NCBI GenBank assembly: GCA_015143295.1
Contig: CM026557.1
Location: 21,237,760-21,301,759, forward strand
DNA: 64,000 nucleotides
Source: Tetracentron sinense
Lineage: Eukaryota > Streptophyta > Magnoliopsida > Trochodendrales > Trochodendraceae
Direction of reading: 5' to 3'
Below are positions 1 through 10,700 of the stretch, in pieces; position 1 is the stretch's first letter, and each line of letters begins with the position of its first letter. The notes beneath the pieces were generated by a model. It saw only the letters and a list, made by a program, of their open reading frames with translations. It was not told the DNA's origin and made no database searches. Position numbers and translations under genes: made by a program.

Positions 1-150
1 AGCATGAATTTTGTCAGTTATTAGAAGCTGTCCTCACTAGCACCTATTTGCAACTTCTAATGTTAATCATATGCCTCTGGACATGGACGATTGAGATGTT
101 TCAAATTTTTTGATATGCATTTAATGTTTTTGAAAGTTGGTTGTAGTACC

Positions 151-946
151 CAAGATTGTTAAATCGTAATTGAATCGTAAAATCGTTTTAGGACCGATCC
201 GATTCAAATCGGGATTCAAATCGTGAATTGTAAGATTCAATCCATTTTTTTAAAAAATTGTTTAAAAATAGAAAAAATTACTCAATAAATCAGAAAAATA
301 GAATAATCTATTACGCAAAAGATCTCATTCATAGCTATTTCTATTGATAAAAGAAAGTAATGAACATTTTACTGTATACAGCTATACATTATAAAAAATG
401 CGATGAACTCTATAAAATGAAAAAAAACCTAATATCATTAAAGATAATTCAGCAAAAGTAAACTCATATAATCATGTTATATGAGATCAAGTATCAAAAG
501 ACTTGCTTAATTAAAAATACTAATAAAATAAACTATCAGGTTTTTCCAAAATCCAACTTCATCATCTTTCTTCTTCCTCATTTCTTTTTTTTTGTTCTTT
601 TTTTTTTCCTCATTTTACAGCATTTCAGCAACAAAGAGAAAACCTAAATAGGGGTTTTGGGATGTCCTAACAGGGGTTTTTCTGTTTCTTCCCTCTTCTT
701 AAAAGACATTAAGTATCTTTAGAAAATCAAAAGAATAAAAAATATTTTTTAAGTATTGGTTCATAAAAGGGGTTTCGTGCTCGAATCGCATGAATCGTAT
801 TATTTAAATCGTAAATTGTAATCTAAATCGCAAATCGAATAAGATTTACCCAATTAAGATTTCCACCACTGATTTTAATCGTTTTGCTTGGGATTCGAAT
901 CAAATCGTAGGATTCGAATCGCAAATTGCAAGGATTTAACAACATG
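151..946. mobile_element. Non-autonomous hAT-like DNA transposon (hAT-1)
   Basis: A 796-bp element is bounded by an exact 8-bp direct repeat GTAGTACC (143-150 and 947-954). The ends are imperfect inverted repeats: left CAAGATTGTTAAATC, and the reverse complement of the right end CATGTTGTTAAATCC. The subterminal zones on both sides are crowded with short AATCGTAA/GATTCAAATCG-type repeats, as expected for transposase-binding regions of hAT elements. The interior is AT-rich and has no long open frame, so it cannot encode a transposase. The 8-bp duplication and the CA...TG ends are the family hallmarks. It probably lies in a DONSON intron. Confidence 0.8.
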
Positions 947-954
947 GTAGTACC

Positions 955-1799
955 GTTTTTTTTCTTTTTTTGGTGAAGTTCCCTCTTACAAGCAAAGAGG
1001 TAGCTAATGATCGCTAACCACATTCTTCATTAGTTTTTCACAGGCTGTTTGTCCCATAGACATGTTAATTTTAAAAGTAGACTGTTGCGAGGACGCTCTA
1101 AAACGGTATTGTTTAGTGAGACAAGTTTCACAATGTTGGTGCAAACTTTGATGTGGAAGAGGGAAGAAATGTTGTATGGAAGTGGGACATGAACTTTTAC
1201 TACAATATGCTATCTCTTGATATGTAAAATTATGAAAGAAACATAATACAGCCATTTACAATGTAAAAAGAATGAATTTACCCTCCTTCATGCATGCTCA
1301 TCATTTTGTTTTTCTAGTGCTGCCCATTCTTGTATACATAACTGGTAGGACACAAACTATTTACTACATTTTTTATTTTTATGATTTGTAAAATGATAAA
1401 AGAAACAGAATACACCCATTACCTATATAAAAAGAGTGAGTTTACCGGCCCTCCTTCGTGCATGCTCATCATTTCGTTTTATAGTGTCACCCTTTCTTTT
1501 ACATGCTGCTTTTACATATTTTCCTTCTATTTCAACATTTTTCCATTATGCCTTGACTTCAAAATTGTTTTTTTCCCTACATGTCCACAGCACGCACCAG
1601 CAACTTGTTTTGGTGTACTTTTTGTCTTAGCGTTTTTACTGTTTTCACTCTGAACTTTTATCTTGCAAGCTATAATGTCCGTGAGTCTTATTGAACCAAG
1701 TTAATGGCAGAATAAAAGTATTGAATCGAATCTCGTCATTGGATCCATATTGTTTAAGTGATGGATCACCTCTTGGATTGATCATTACCTACAAGTCAT
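955..1799. other. Non-coding stretch with a diverged tandem duplication
   Basis: No gene is recognised here. Positions about 1222-1330 and 1384-1500 are diverged copies of each other, about 162 bp apart. Both run from a TGTAAAAT(T/G)AT-like start through a block ending in CATGCTCATCATTT. The small open frames here are unlike any family I know and are probably chance. Confidence 0.5.
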
Positions 1800-1943
1800 G
1801 GTGAATCTTATGGGCTTAAACAGTCCCCTAGAGCATGGTTTGAAAGATTTAGTGAAGTAATGAAGAAAATGAAATATACTTTGTATATTAAGTACTATAG
1901 TTCTTATCGTGTAGATGACATTGTTGAGATATGTAGTAGTACA

Positions 1944-2892
1944 CATAGTAACAAAGTTCTCGAATAATTCCCGAATTGCACCCGAACTATTCATTTTTTA
2001 AGGGGTGCCGTTTAAAAAGGCTTATTTTTTCCGAACTAACGAATAATTCCCGAACTGACGAATTATTCGTGAATAATTCCCGAACGAACGAATTATTCCG
2101 AACTTATGCCGAACTTATTCCGAATGAAGATTTCTCACAAATTATTCGTTCATGCTTATTCAGAATTCTAAAATAAAAATGAGGGTAAAATGAATTTTCT
2201 ATTAGCAATAGAATTATTACTAATAACTCGAGACTTATTTCACACTGAGAAATCTTCATTTGATTGAAATCGCCAACTAATAGAAGAATGAGAAAACTCT
2301 ATTCGAGTAAGCTATTTTAGAATTTTGATTACATTCGATTGAATTGAGAGAAAAAAGATAATGTTGCAAGCTGGTTAGTCTATTGAATTTCCACTGAACT
2401 AAGAGAAAATAAGATTTGTGTTATTTATTCTGAGCTATTTCAATATTTTGCTAAATAACTATGTTATGCCAAATAAATACACTCATATATTGTTTTTCTG
2501 ATTTTATCTATTCAGATTATTTTTCTCATTTTTATATATTTTTTAATTGCTTATATAATTTGATTTGCATATACAAACATGTAATCTAAATTATTCTTTT
2601 TTCTTAAATTACATAAAACTTACTTAAGCCTTATGTAATTTTTTTCTTGAGTTTGCGAGTTTACATAATGCTTGTTTTTTAGAAATTGGAATAAATGTTA
2701 ACATAGTAAGAGATGTCAATACATATAGATTGATAGATGGATTAGTTGGCATCACGTTCTTATTTTTTATAATTATTAATTTTTATTTTTTCGAACTTAT
2801 CCCGAACTTAACCCGAATTTGCCGATTTTTTCCCTTTTTTTTCGAACTTAACCCCTGCCGAATAATTCTCGAATCCGAACTTTGTTACTATG
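1944..2892. mobile_element. Non-autonomous hAT-like DNA transposon (hAT-2) inside copia
   Basis: A 949-bp insertion has an exact 8-bp target duplication GTAGTACA (1936-1943 and 2893-2900). Its terminal inverted repeats match for 16 bases, CATAGTAACAAAGTTC, at the left end and in the reverse complement of the right end. Subterminal zones repeat CGAATAATTCCCGAAC- and CCGAACTTA-type words. The interior is AT-rich without a transposase frame. It splits the copia reverse transcriptase; the reading frame meets again across the duplicated 8 bp, which confirms the boundaries. Confidence 0.88.
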
Positions 2893-3251
2893 GTAGTACA
2901 ATAGAAATTGAGTGGCCAAAGAGATTTTTAACCAATGAGTTTGAGATAAAAGATATGGGCTTCCTGAAATACTTCTTGAGAATTAAAGTAGGTACTCCCA
3001 TGATGAAACTTTCATTTTCCAAAGAACGTGTCTTAGATCTTTCGCATGAGACAGGGAATCTTGGGGCTAGACCGGCTGATACACTTATTGAGCAGAACCA
3101 CAAGTGGGATGGGCAGTATGGTGAGCCTTTGCAAGATGTTGGCAGCTGGTTGGGAAGTTGATATATTTCTATGATTCTATCTTACGAGGCCAAATATAGC
3201 ATACACAGTCAACATGGTGAGTCAGTTTTTGCATTCTCTGAGGTCTGTACA

Positions 3252-4216
3252 TTTTTTGTTTTTGATAGATAACGAGAACATTTTATTAAAGAGGCAAGAA
3301 TATACAAACGATGCAAGGAACATCGTCCAGAAAAAAAACAAAAAGTCAAGCTAAGATACTTGACCAGCTATACAGAAAATCAGACCAATGCACCTGCTTA
3401 AAATCAGCTAGGACAGAAGACCAAGAAAATAACAACCACCCGATCTTTAGGATGACTTTGGGAATCGGCTCTTCCTTATCTTCAAAAATTCTGCTATTTC
3501 ATTCCCTCCATACACCCCAATAAATTGCCGCCGGAAGCATCTTCCACACCTCATTCTCTTTCCTATTGAACACACCTTTCGGCCATCCTAACACCACTTC
3601 CCCCAAACCCCCTTGCGAAACCCAGCTCATCCCAAAAAGGCCCAAATAATGATTCCAAATAACCTGCACTTGTGGGCAATGAAGGAAAAGATGATGTACG
3701 TTCTCCTCCGCTTGCCTGCACATTACACATTTATTGGGAATGATCATTCCCCTATGCCTTAAGTGATCCACGGTGAGAACTTTGTTTAGAGAGGCAGCCC
3801 AAATGAAAGCCTGTACCTTCGAGGGAATCTTAAGTTTCCAAATCTTCTGAAAAACATTGTTACTCCTCCCCCCCTCTCCCCCCCCTCCTTCTTCCAAAGC
3901 ATCGAGTAGCAATGAGTTGTTGAAAACTCCTCCTCGGCACCCCCTTCCCATCTGCGTCTATCTTCCATATCGCGATGAATCACACACACCGTGAGAAGTC
4001 TTTACAGCTCCAACCAATCTCCCAATTCTCTTTCCCCAAAATTATCCCTCCTAAACCGTGGACCCCATCGAACCTCTCCATCATGAACCTCATAACAGTC
4101 CTGCACCTTCACCTCTCTCCTCACCACCAATCTATAGAGATTTGGAAATCTCGTACATAGCTTCCCTTCCCCCAACCAGTCATCTTCCCAGAAACGCACC
4201 CTGCTTCCATTCCCTA
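3252..4216 (-). mobile_element. 5'-truncated LINE tail (zinc-knuckle domain), inserted in copia
   Basis: Minus-strand reading gives the C-terminal part of a plant L1-type LINE ORF2. Around 4000-4200 is an FWEDDWLG segment, then around 3500-3880 a zf-RVT domain (IWKLKIPSKVQAFIWAA, CVMCRQAEENVHHLFLHC, ending in AIYWGVWRE). The 3' end is at the T-rich stretch near 3252. Both flanks carry a CTGAGGT word from the copia RNase H region (around 3238-3245 and 4218-4225), consistent with a decayed target duplication. Frameshifts separate the two coding blocks. Confidence 0.8.
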
Positions 4217-4599
4217 CCCTGAGGTATCTTAGAGCCTCACCTGGCTGACAGAGGCATCTTGTTTCGAAGAGATGGGCCTAAGAGGGTGGAAGCATACACA
4301 AATGTAGATTGGGCAAGTGCTTAGGATGACAGAAGATCTACTTTGGGAAATTGTCCCTTTTGTAGGAGGGAACCTTTTGAGGGTATTTTGGAAAATGATG
4401 CCTACTTAGTTCTTTTGTTATTATACTTTTATGTAAGGGGTATTGCTGTCAGCTCCTATTAATTATAATAAATAAAACAAGAGAAGGAATATACCCTATT
4501 CATGATCCCCATTCTTCCCTTCATCTTTCTGACTTCTTCCTTTTTTATCTCTCTCATTCAAACCAAGCTTTCTACTCAAAGTGGGCAAAGGAGACAATT

Positions 4600-7340
4600 A
4601 AGTTTTGGTTCGAGATTTGTATGGCAAAATATGTTTGAAAAATCGGACTTTGGGTACTTGTACTTGGTTGCGGCGGGGAAAAAGTGCTTGGTGGTTTCAT
4701 TCTTTGAAGTAGCAGCCAATGAGGTGATCTGGGCTCCCTGGTTGAGAAGCATCTAAATGGCTGGAAAATCGATGAGCTTCTAAGATTAATGTCCTAATGG
4801 AAGACATTTGCTTTTGCTACGGGGGGTAAAATTCTCTGAAACAACTTGTTCCATGCTGTTCTTTGGTCAATTTGGGAGGAGAAAATAAAAGGATCTTTAA
4901 TCGGAAGGTCCTTGGTGTACACTCCATCATTGACAAGATTATTTCTCAGATTACATCTTGGATCTTTGTGCCCCTCCTCTTTCAAAGGTGTTGATTATAT
5001 GGACATTTTGAGAGAATCAGGGATTGGGTAGCAGTTTCCAAGACCCAGAGCCACTATTTTTGTCTCTTGGACTCCCTGCCTATTGGATCCCTCAAGATGA
5101 ATTTCGAAGCCAGTAGTTTGGGTAACTCGGGACCGTCTGGTATGGGAGGGGTTCTTAGAGACAGTAAGGCTAATATTCAGCTTCATTTCCAGGTCCGACG
5201 GGTATTGTATCTTCGAACTAGGCTGAAAACCTTTCCTTAAGGCAGGTATCCTCTTCTATTGGCTCATTGATTTCTCTTCCTTAATCATTGAGTGCAATTT
5301 CGGAAACACAATCAGCTGAGAAGCGGATCATGCAAGAGGCCCCTGGAGATATGCTTTTGTCAAACGTTCTAGCAATCAAATTAAAGACTGTCATGAGTTC
5401 TATCATCTTTGCCCTGCAAGGAGCTTTTGTAGGAGGCCAGCAAATCTTAGATGATATCCTTATTGCTAATGAATGTGTGGAGGAGAGGATTCGTTTAGGC
5501 TCATTGGAGTTACTATGCAAAGTAGATCTAGAGTAAGCTTTTGATCATGTTAACTTGGACTATTTAGATTCTAGACTACTTTCTGCATAAAATCAGGCTT
5601 GAGATCTGATGGAGAAATTGGATAAAGCATGTTACGCTTCAGTCTCATTCTCAGTCCTCGTGAATGGATCCCCTTTATTGTTTTTCAATAGCTCTAGAGG
5701 TTTGAGACAAGGTGATCCCCCTCTTGCCGTTTCTCTTTTATCATAGTAACAAAAGCTCTTAGCAAAATGATCTCAAGAGTAGCACAATCAGTCATCACGG
5801 GACTCCCCATTGGGAGAGGTGATTTATCCATATCCCATCTGCAATTTGCGGATGATACTTGAATCTTGTGTGACACCTCTCCTCTTGTAATAAGCTCCTT
5901 CATCTATGATGTCTTTCGGATGCTTTGAAGTAGGGCTCAAGATCAACCTCTCAAAGAGTGAACTCCTAGGGGTTGGTGAGGTTCTCTATCTCCCAGAATT
6001 AGATTCTATTCTAGGGTACAAACTTGGTTATCTCCCAGTCAAATACTTGGGTCTCCCACTAGGGGCCTCTTTCAATCCAAATCAACTTGGGACCCGATCA
6101 TCGATGGAGTGTTTGTCATCTAGAGGGGTGGAGATCTACATACTCATTCAAAGAGGGTAGATTTACCCTTCTCAAAGGCGTCTTAAGCAACATCCCAACT
6201 TGCTTCTTTTCCCTATTCCCCATTCTTGTGATAACCAAAAAATTGGGAAGCATCCATTCCTCTGGAACAAGAAAGTGATGAACCGAGATTACCATCTTGT
6301 TGATTAGAAAACAGTTTGGCTCCCAATCGAAATGGGAGGCCTGAACATTTGCTCGCAATCTCTGGCTATCAAGGCTCACTTTGGGAAATGACAATGGAGA
6401 TTTATTTCCTAACGTGATAGCCTCTAGAAGTGGGTAATTTCATCTAAATACGGGCTAATCTCCAACTGGGATCCCCCTGTGGTCAGGGGCCCCATGGTGT
6501 TGGTCTGTGGAAATATATCATTGATGGATGATAACACCAGCTTTCGAGTAAGAAGAGGTAAGGCCGGGTCAGACAAATGGTGTAGGCCCACCACCTTTCG
6601 TGATGACTTCAATTTGATTTGGTCCTTGGCGTCAAGTAGATTTGCTTCAGTAGAACCCTATATTGAGTATCTCTTGAACAGTTGAGTTTGGTGCCCTCGT
6701 CTGAGGTGTAGCTCAATGATTGGGAGCTTGATAGACCCCTAAACCTTCTAGCCAGAATCTGCCAAGTCCCAACTTTTTCCAACCTCGGATGTCCGTCTGT
6801 GGTCTAGTGACAACAAAGGCCAGTTCTTAGTGAGATCCCTATATTCGACTCTACTTCCTATCCCAGGCCACCATTTTCCTTATAGATCAGTATGAAAGGT
6901 GGGCCTCCCTCCCAAGGTATCCTTCTTCCTTTGGGTTGCAGCTTTGGACAAGTTAATAACATGAAATTACCTTATGAGTAGAGGGTGGCATATGGCTGTT
7001 TAATGTGCTAGGACTTTGAGGGGACAGTTAATCACCTCCTGTTGCACTGTAGTTATTTCCTGTTCCGCTTAGGAATTAGCTGGAACTTTCCCTATTCCTT
7101 TCAAGACTTCTTATCCTATAAGTTTGCGGTGCATTAGAGGGAAGAGGGGTTCGTTGCTACTTCATTGGTAACTTGGTCTCTATGGGAAGAAAGGAACTTA
7201 AGGGTCTTCAAGGATTCCCCCTCATCTCCTGCAAGAACCTGCTATAGGGCAGGCATCTCTTGATGCAGTGGTGCTCCATTCAGGAGGATTTAGATATCTA
7301 GGAGTCTGGTCATGATGTTTTTCGTAAAGCTAAGTACAAC
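4600..7340 (+). mobile_element. Decayed L1-type LINE (RNase H, RT and zinc-knuckle remnants)
   Basis: Plus-strand frames show several LINE pieces with many stops and frameshifts. About 5095-5200 is an RNase H start (LGNSGPSGMGGVLRDSKANI). About 5360-5560 is an RT block (GAFVGGQQILDDILIANEC). About 5650-5720 contains SVLVNGSP and SRGLRQGDP. About 5840 is a FADD-like box. About 5930-6070 contains INLSKSELLGVGEV and KYLGLPLGA. About 6165-6220 contains TLLKGVLSNIP. About 6890-7220 is a zf-RVT block ending in a WSLWEERN-like motif. The RNase H piece lies before the RT, so at least two copies or a rearrangement are involved. The 4600-5040 part is assigned less securely. Confidence 0.7.
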
Positions 7341-7727
7341 AGACTATTGGCAGAAACCTAGGCATCCTGTGGTTGATGTGGCATCCAAATAAGACACATT
7401 TTGCAGGTGTAGGAGCTCAACATCATTATTCTTATTTGAACGTTTGATTGGACCAAGATATCTTTGGATGTGTTGATGGCGTGTTTACTGTTTTCTTTTC
7501 ACCAGCAATGATTACAATTGGCAGATTATTTAGTTTATCTAATCATAGTTTGTAAATTTTTGTCTTTTTCTTTTTATTGGTAAGGATTGGAATTTTATTT
7601 GAACTCAGTTGCTGGGACTGTGATTTATTGACCTGACATTATTAGTCATCTTGCTAATGCTAGATTCTGTGCTGTTGAGGGACATTGAGGTTGGCTGATT
7701 AACTGTATCTTGTTTTGCAATTTCTAG
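7341..7727 (+). other. Intron end before the first visible DONSON exon
   Basis: T-rich plant intron sequence ends in a polypyrimidine acceptor TTGCAATTTCTAG at 7715-7727. No other feature is seen. Confidence 0.6.
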
Positions 7728-10700
7728 GTGTCATAGGTTAATCACAAGTGGTACTTACCATAATATGGTCCAGTTCACATCCCAATCATGTTGTTCCGCT
7801 GATCACAATGTTAGTAATTCACTTGGGCCCACTTCCAAGGCCGAGGTCTTGTTTTCTAAAGCTTTACATTCATGGGTGTACCCACAATCTTCTCTACCAC
7901 ATTCTGTTATATCGGCATTGACATTATCTGCAGCACAGGGAGGTTTGTCAGCTAAATCTGTTAAATACTATAGCATTTAATTTTTCTTTTGAAGATTTTT
8001 TTACCACTTAATGATTCCTAAAAACTGGCTACTTTTTGTATCAATAGAAACAGATTTCTTATTGAAGCGACATCTGGCTTGGGAGGATTCATTTCGGAGT
8101 CTCTACTACATGCTTCGAAATAACAAGTGTAACAGCTTTTATGGTAATTACCTTTGTTCTCACTCTACAATTCTCTTCATCATTTCTGTAAATAAGTAGA
8201 TGAATTCAGCTGGCATTCAGGTTTTTGTGTTCTGTTTGGAACTAGCTAGAGCCTTACAACTTTCTCCGGATTCCTATAATTAATGCTGAAAACTTCTTTA
8301 TCCTATCACAGGATTCACAGCTAAATTCATTAATGTTACAAGTCATGGTTTTCTGTCATTTGCATTGGACTTGTAGTCGTTGGCATTTTTTGGTACTTAA
8401 GTATTTTTTGTTTTTGTGCTTTTTTGAACAGTGTATTATTCTTCTTTGTGTAAATTGTATAGTGTATACAAAACAATCATGCCATATTTGAGTTGGTAAA
8501 ATCCGTGCATGTTGATACCATGGACCTGGGTTCAAACATCAAAGCCCGTATTCGATATTCATCCACTAACTACCCAGCTTGCCTTATCTCTTTTCTCTTA
8601 AATGGAATCTGTGTAGCTCTTACTTTTCTGGTAGTAATCCTTCTGCTTATCATAGTTAGTCTTGTTTCATGCTTGAACTTGGATATAAAGCTGAGCTTCA
8701 CATGGCATATTGTTCTATATGTCTAGGGATGTTTAATTCATTTAGTATTAGACCAACCTAAAGTCCTGTGGTGCATCCATGTCAAGCCAAGTGTTCTTAT
8801 GCCCACAAGTAGTGAGTTGATGCATTCTTCTCTCTCGGGCGAGTAATAACTCTCAAGCGAAACGCACTGCACAGGGTCCCCATAATTGGATTTTCATTTC
8901 TCGGTTTTGAACTAAGGAAAAACTTATAGTTAAAATTACAGAAAATATTAAGAGTACTAAGCATATATTATGGTTGAGGAAAGATAGTCCGTTATTTAAT
9001 GCTCAACAGCAGGAAAAGATGGTACGTTATACATACGAAGGTGAAGTTGAGAAAAGAGGGTCCAATATCTTTTTTTTGATCGGTAAATCAGATATATAAA
9101 AAAGATGTAAACAGTTTACAACTAAAGCAAGAAAGAAAAGGAAACAACGCTAAAGGGAGAAATGACTAACAATACAAAAGAACACAGGATCCACCAACAA
9201 CTTCTCAGGGATGCAAGGTATCCCTCACTGCTTGATCCAAATGGAGAGAGGAACTCCACTCCACAATCGACTGACGCACCCGTGACAGGATATGAAGAAA
9301 TGGGGAGGGGGAGTTGTCAAATATGAGGCAATTCCTCTCTTTCCAGATGGCCCATGCTATCGCACCCGGTATTAATGGGGAGGGGGAGGGGGAGGGTCCA
9401 ATATTAATGCTCAGCAAGAGGGATTCTCCATCAGGAGGGATGTGGGGTTGGTTTGTCGTCCAGGTCAGGTCCTTTCCTATTACTGGGGGTGGGGGGTAGG
9501 TAGGTTAGTGCTATGCCTTCTGTTTGGTAACTTCTTTCTTTTCACCTTTGTATTTGTTATGCTTCTTTGGTTCACGTTCCGTGAGCTCTTACTTTGTCTA
9601 TCTTCTTTTAATACATTCCTGATTACTAATTAAAGCAAATATTAGTGCTCGACAACAGGCAAAATACCGAAGGCTAAACATAAGAAATTGAAGTAGGTGA
9701 ATCAAATAAGACATAAGCGAAGGCATTGAGACCTAGGGACTACAGTAACACAACTTGGGGAAGATAAATTTGTGTACTGAAAAATCAAATTCGGTGAATC
9801 CCAAATCTATGGTTTGAGTTGAGAATCTCACAAAGTCAAGGGGTTGGTTAGGTTTCCCTAATAGTCTGTCTACCCTTTTGAATGATTTTAAATTAAGTTA
9901 TTTAACTCAAGGGAAGATGATAATCAAGTACGGAAATATAGAGAAACACGTAAACCACAACACAAGGATTTTTACGTGGAAACCCTTCTGGGAAAAACTA
10001 CGGGACCTAGTCCAGCCATGAGAATCCACTAAGACAAAGTAAACAAGAACTTACAAGACTCGAACTTGACTCCTTCGGATTCGACACCACGATCCTTCAG
10101 TTCTTAGTCCTCCACGCCTCGAAAAGTCATCACGTACTCTCAAGTCCCGTGATCAACCGCAGCTGCTTGTACTTCTCTTTGTGTCTCAAAAACAGTCCAC
10201 GATCTTCCAATCGATCTCCGTCAATGAAGGCTTCGGATTCCACCGACCAAATCACTCTACCACGATCCTTCTCGGATCGATCTCCTTCGGAAAGGCTCCG
10301 AAACACTCCGGCCAAGGTGTTCTATCCAGAACGGGTTGATGGTTTGATAAGAATCATCACCTAGATGGACTCCTTCAATGCACAAGTCCAAACAAGCAAA
10401 AGTGGAAATTTGGGCTTGCAAACTCTAGGTTAAAAACATTAACAAAAGGGGAGGAGAGCACCAATTTCCATAGGTTTTATAACCTCTGGAGAAAACCCTC
10501 TCCACACACTCCCTAAGTTGTGCTCCACGAAGTGGAAGAGTTCTATATAAATAGAGAAGTGAAAACCAAGCTTAGAAGTTGCTAAAATAAGTTAAAAACC
10601 AAAGAGGTAAGCAAGAGAACCGTTTTAGCAAAACCCACATATCAGGGTTGACCCATGGGGATCCATTGGTCGAACAAAAATACCTCTACGGTCGACCAAA

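Larger units (their letters stand above)
1800..4490 (+). mobile_element. Ty1/copia retrotransposon fragment, dead and twice interrupted
   Basis: Pieces of a copia polyprotein lie in one order on the + strand. About 1805-1943 encodes a reverse transcriptase segment (YGLKQSPRAWF, then VDDI). About 2893-3250 continues the same domain (EFEIKDMGFLKYFLRIKV, then a GARPADTLIEQNHK segment). About 4217-4370 encodes the RNase H start (EAYTNVDWA, then DDRRST). Between them sit hAT-2 (1944-2892) and a reversed LINE tail (3252-4216). Several stops and frameshifts are present and no integrase or gag is visible. About 4370-4490 may be 3' non-coding or LTR sequence, but no LTR pair was found. It is a fossil inside a DONSON intron or upstream region. 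Confidence 0.75.
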
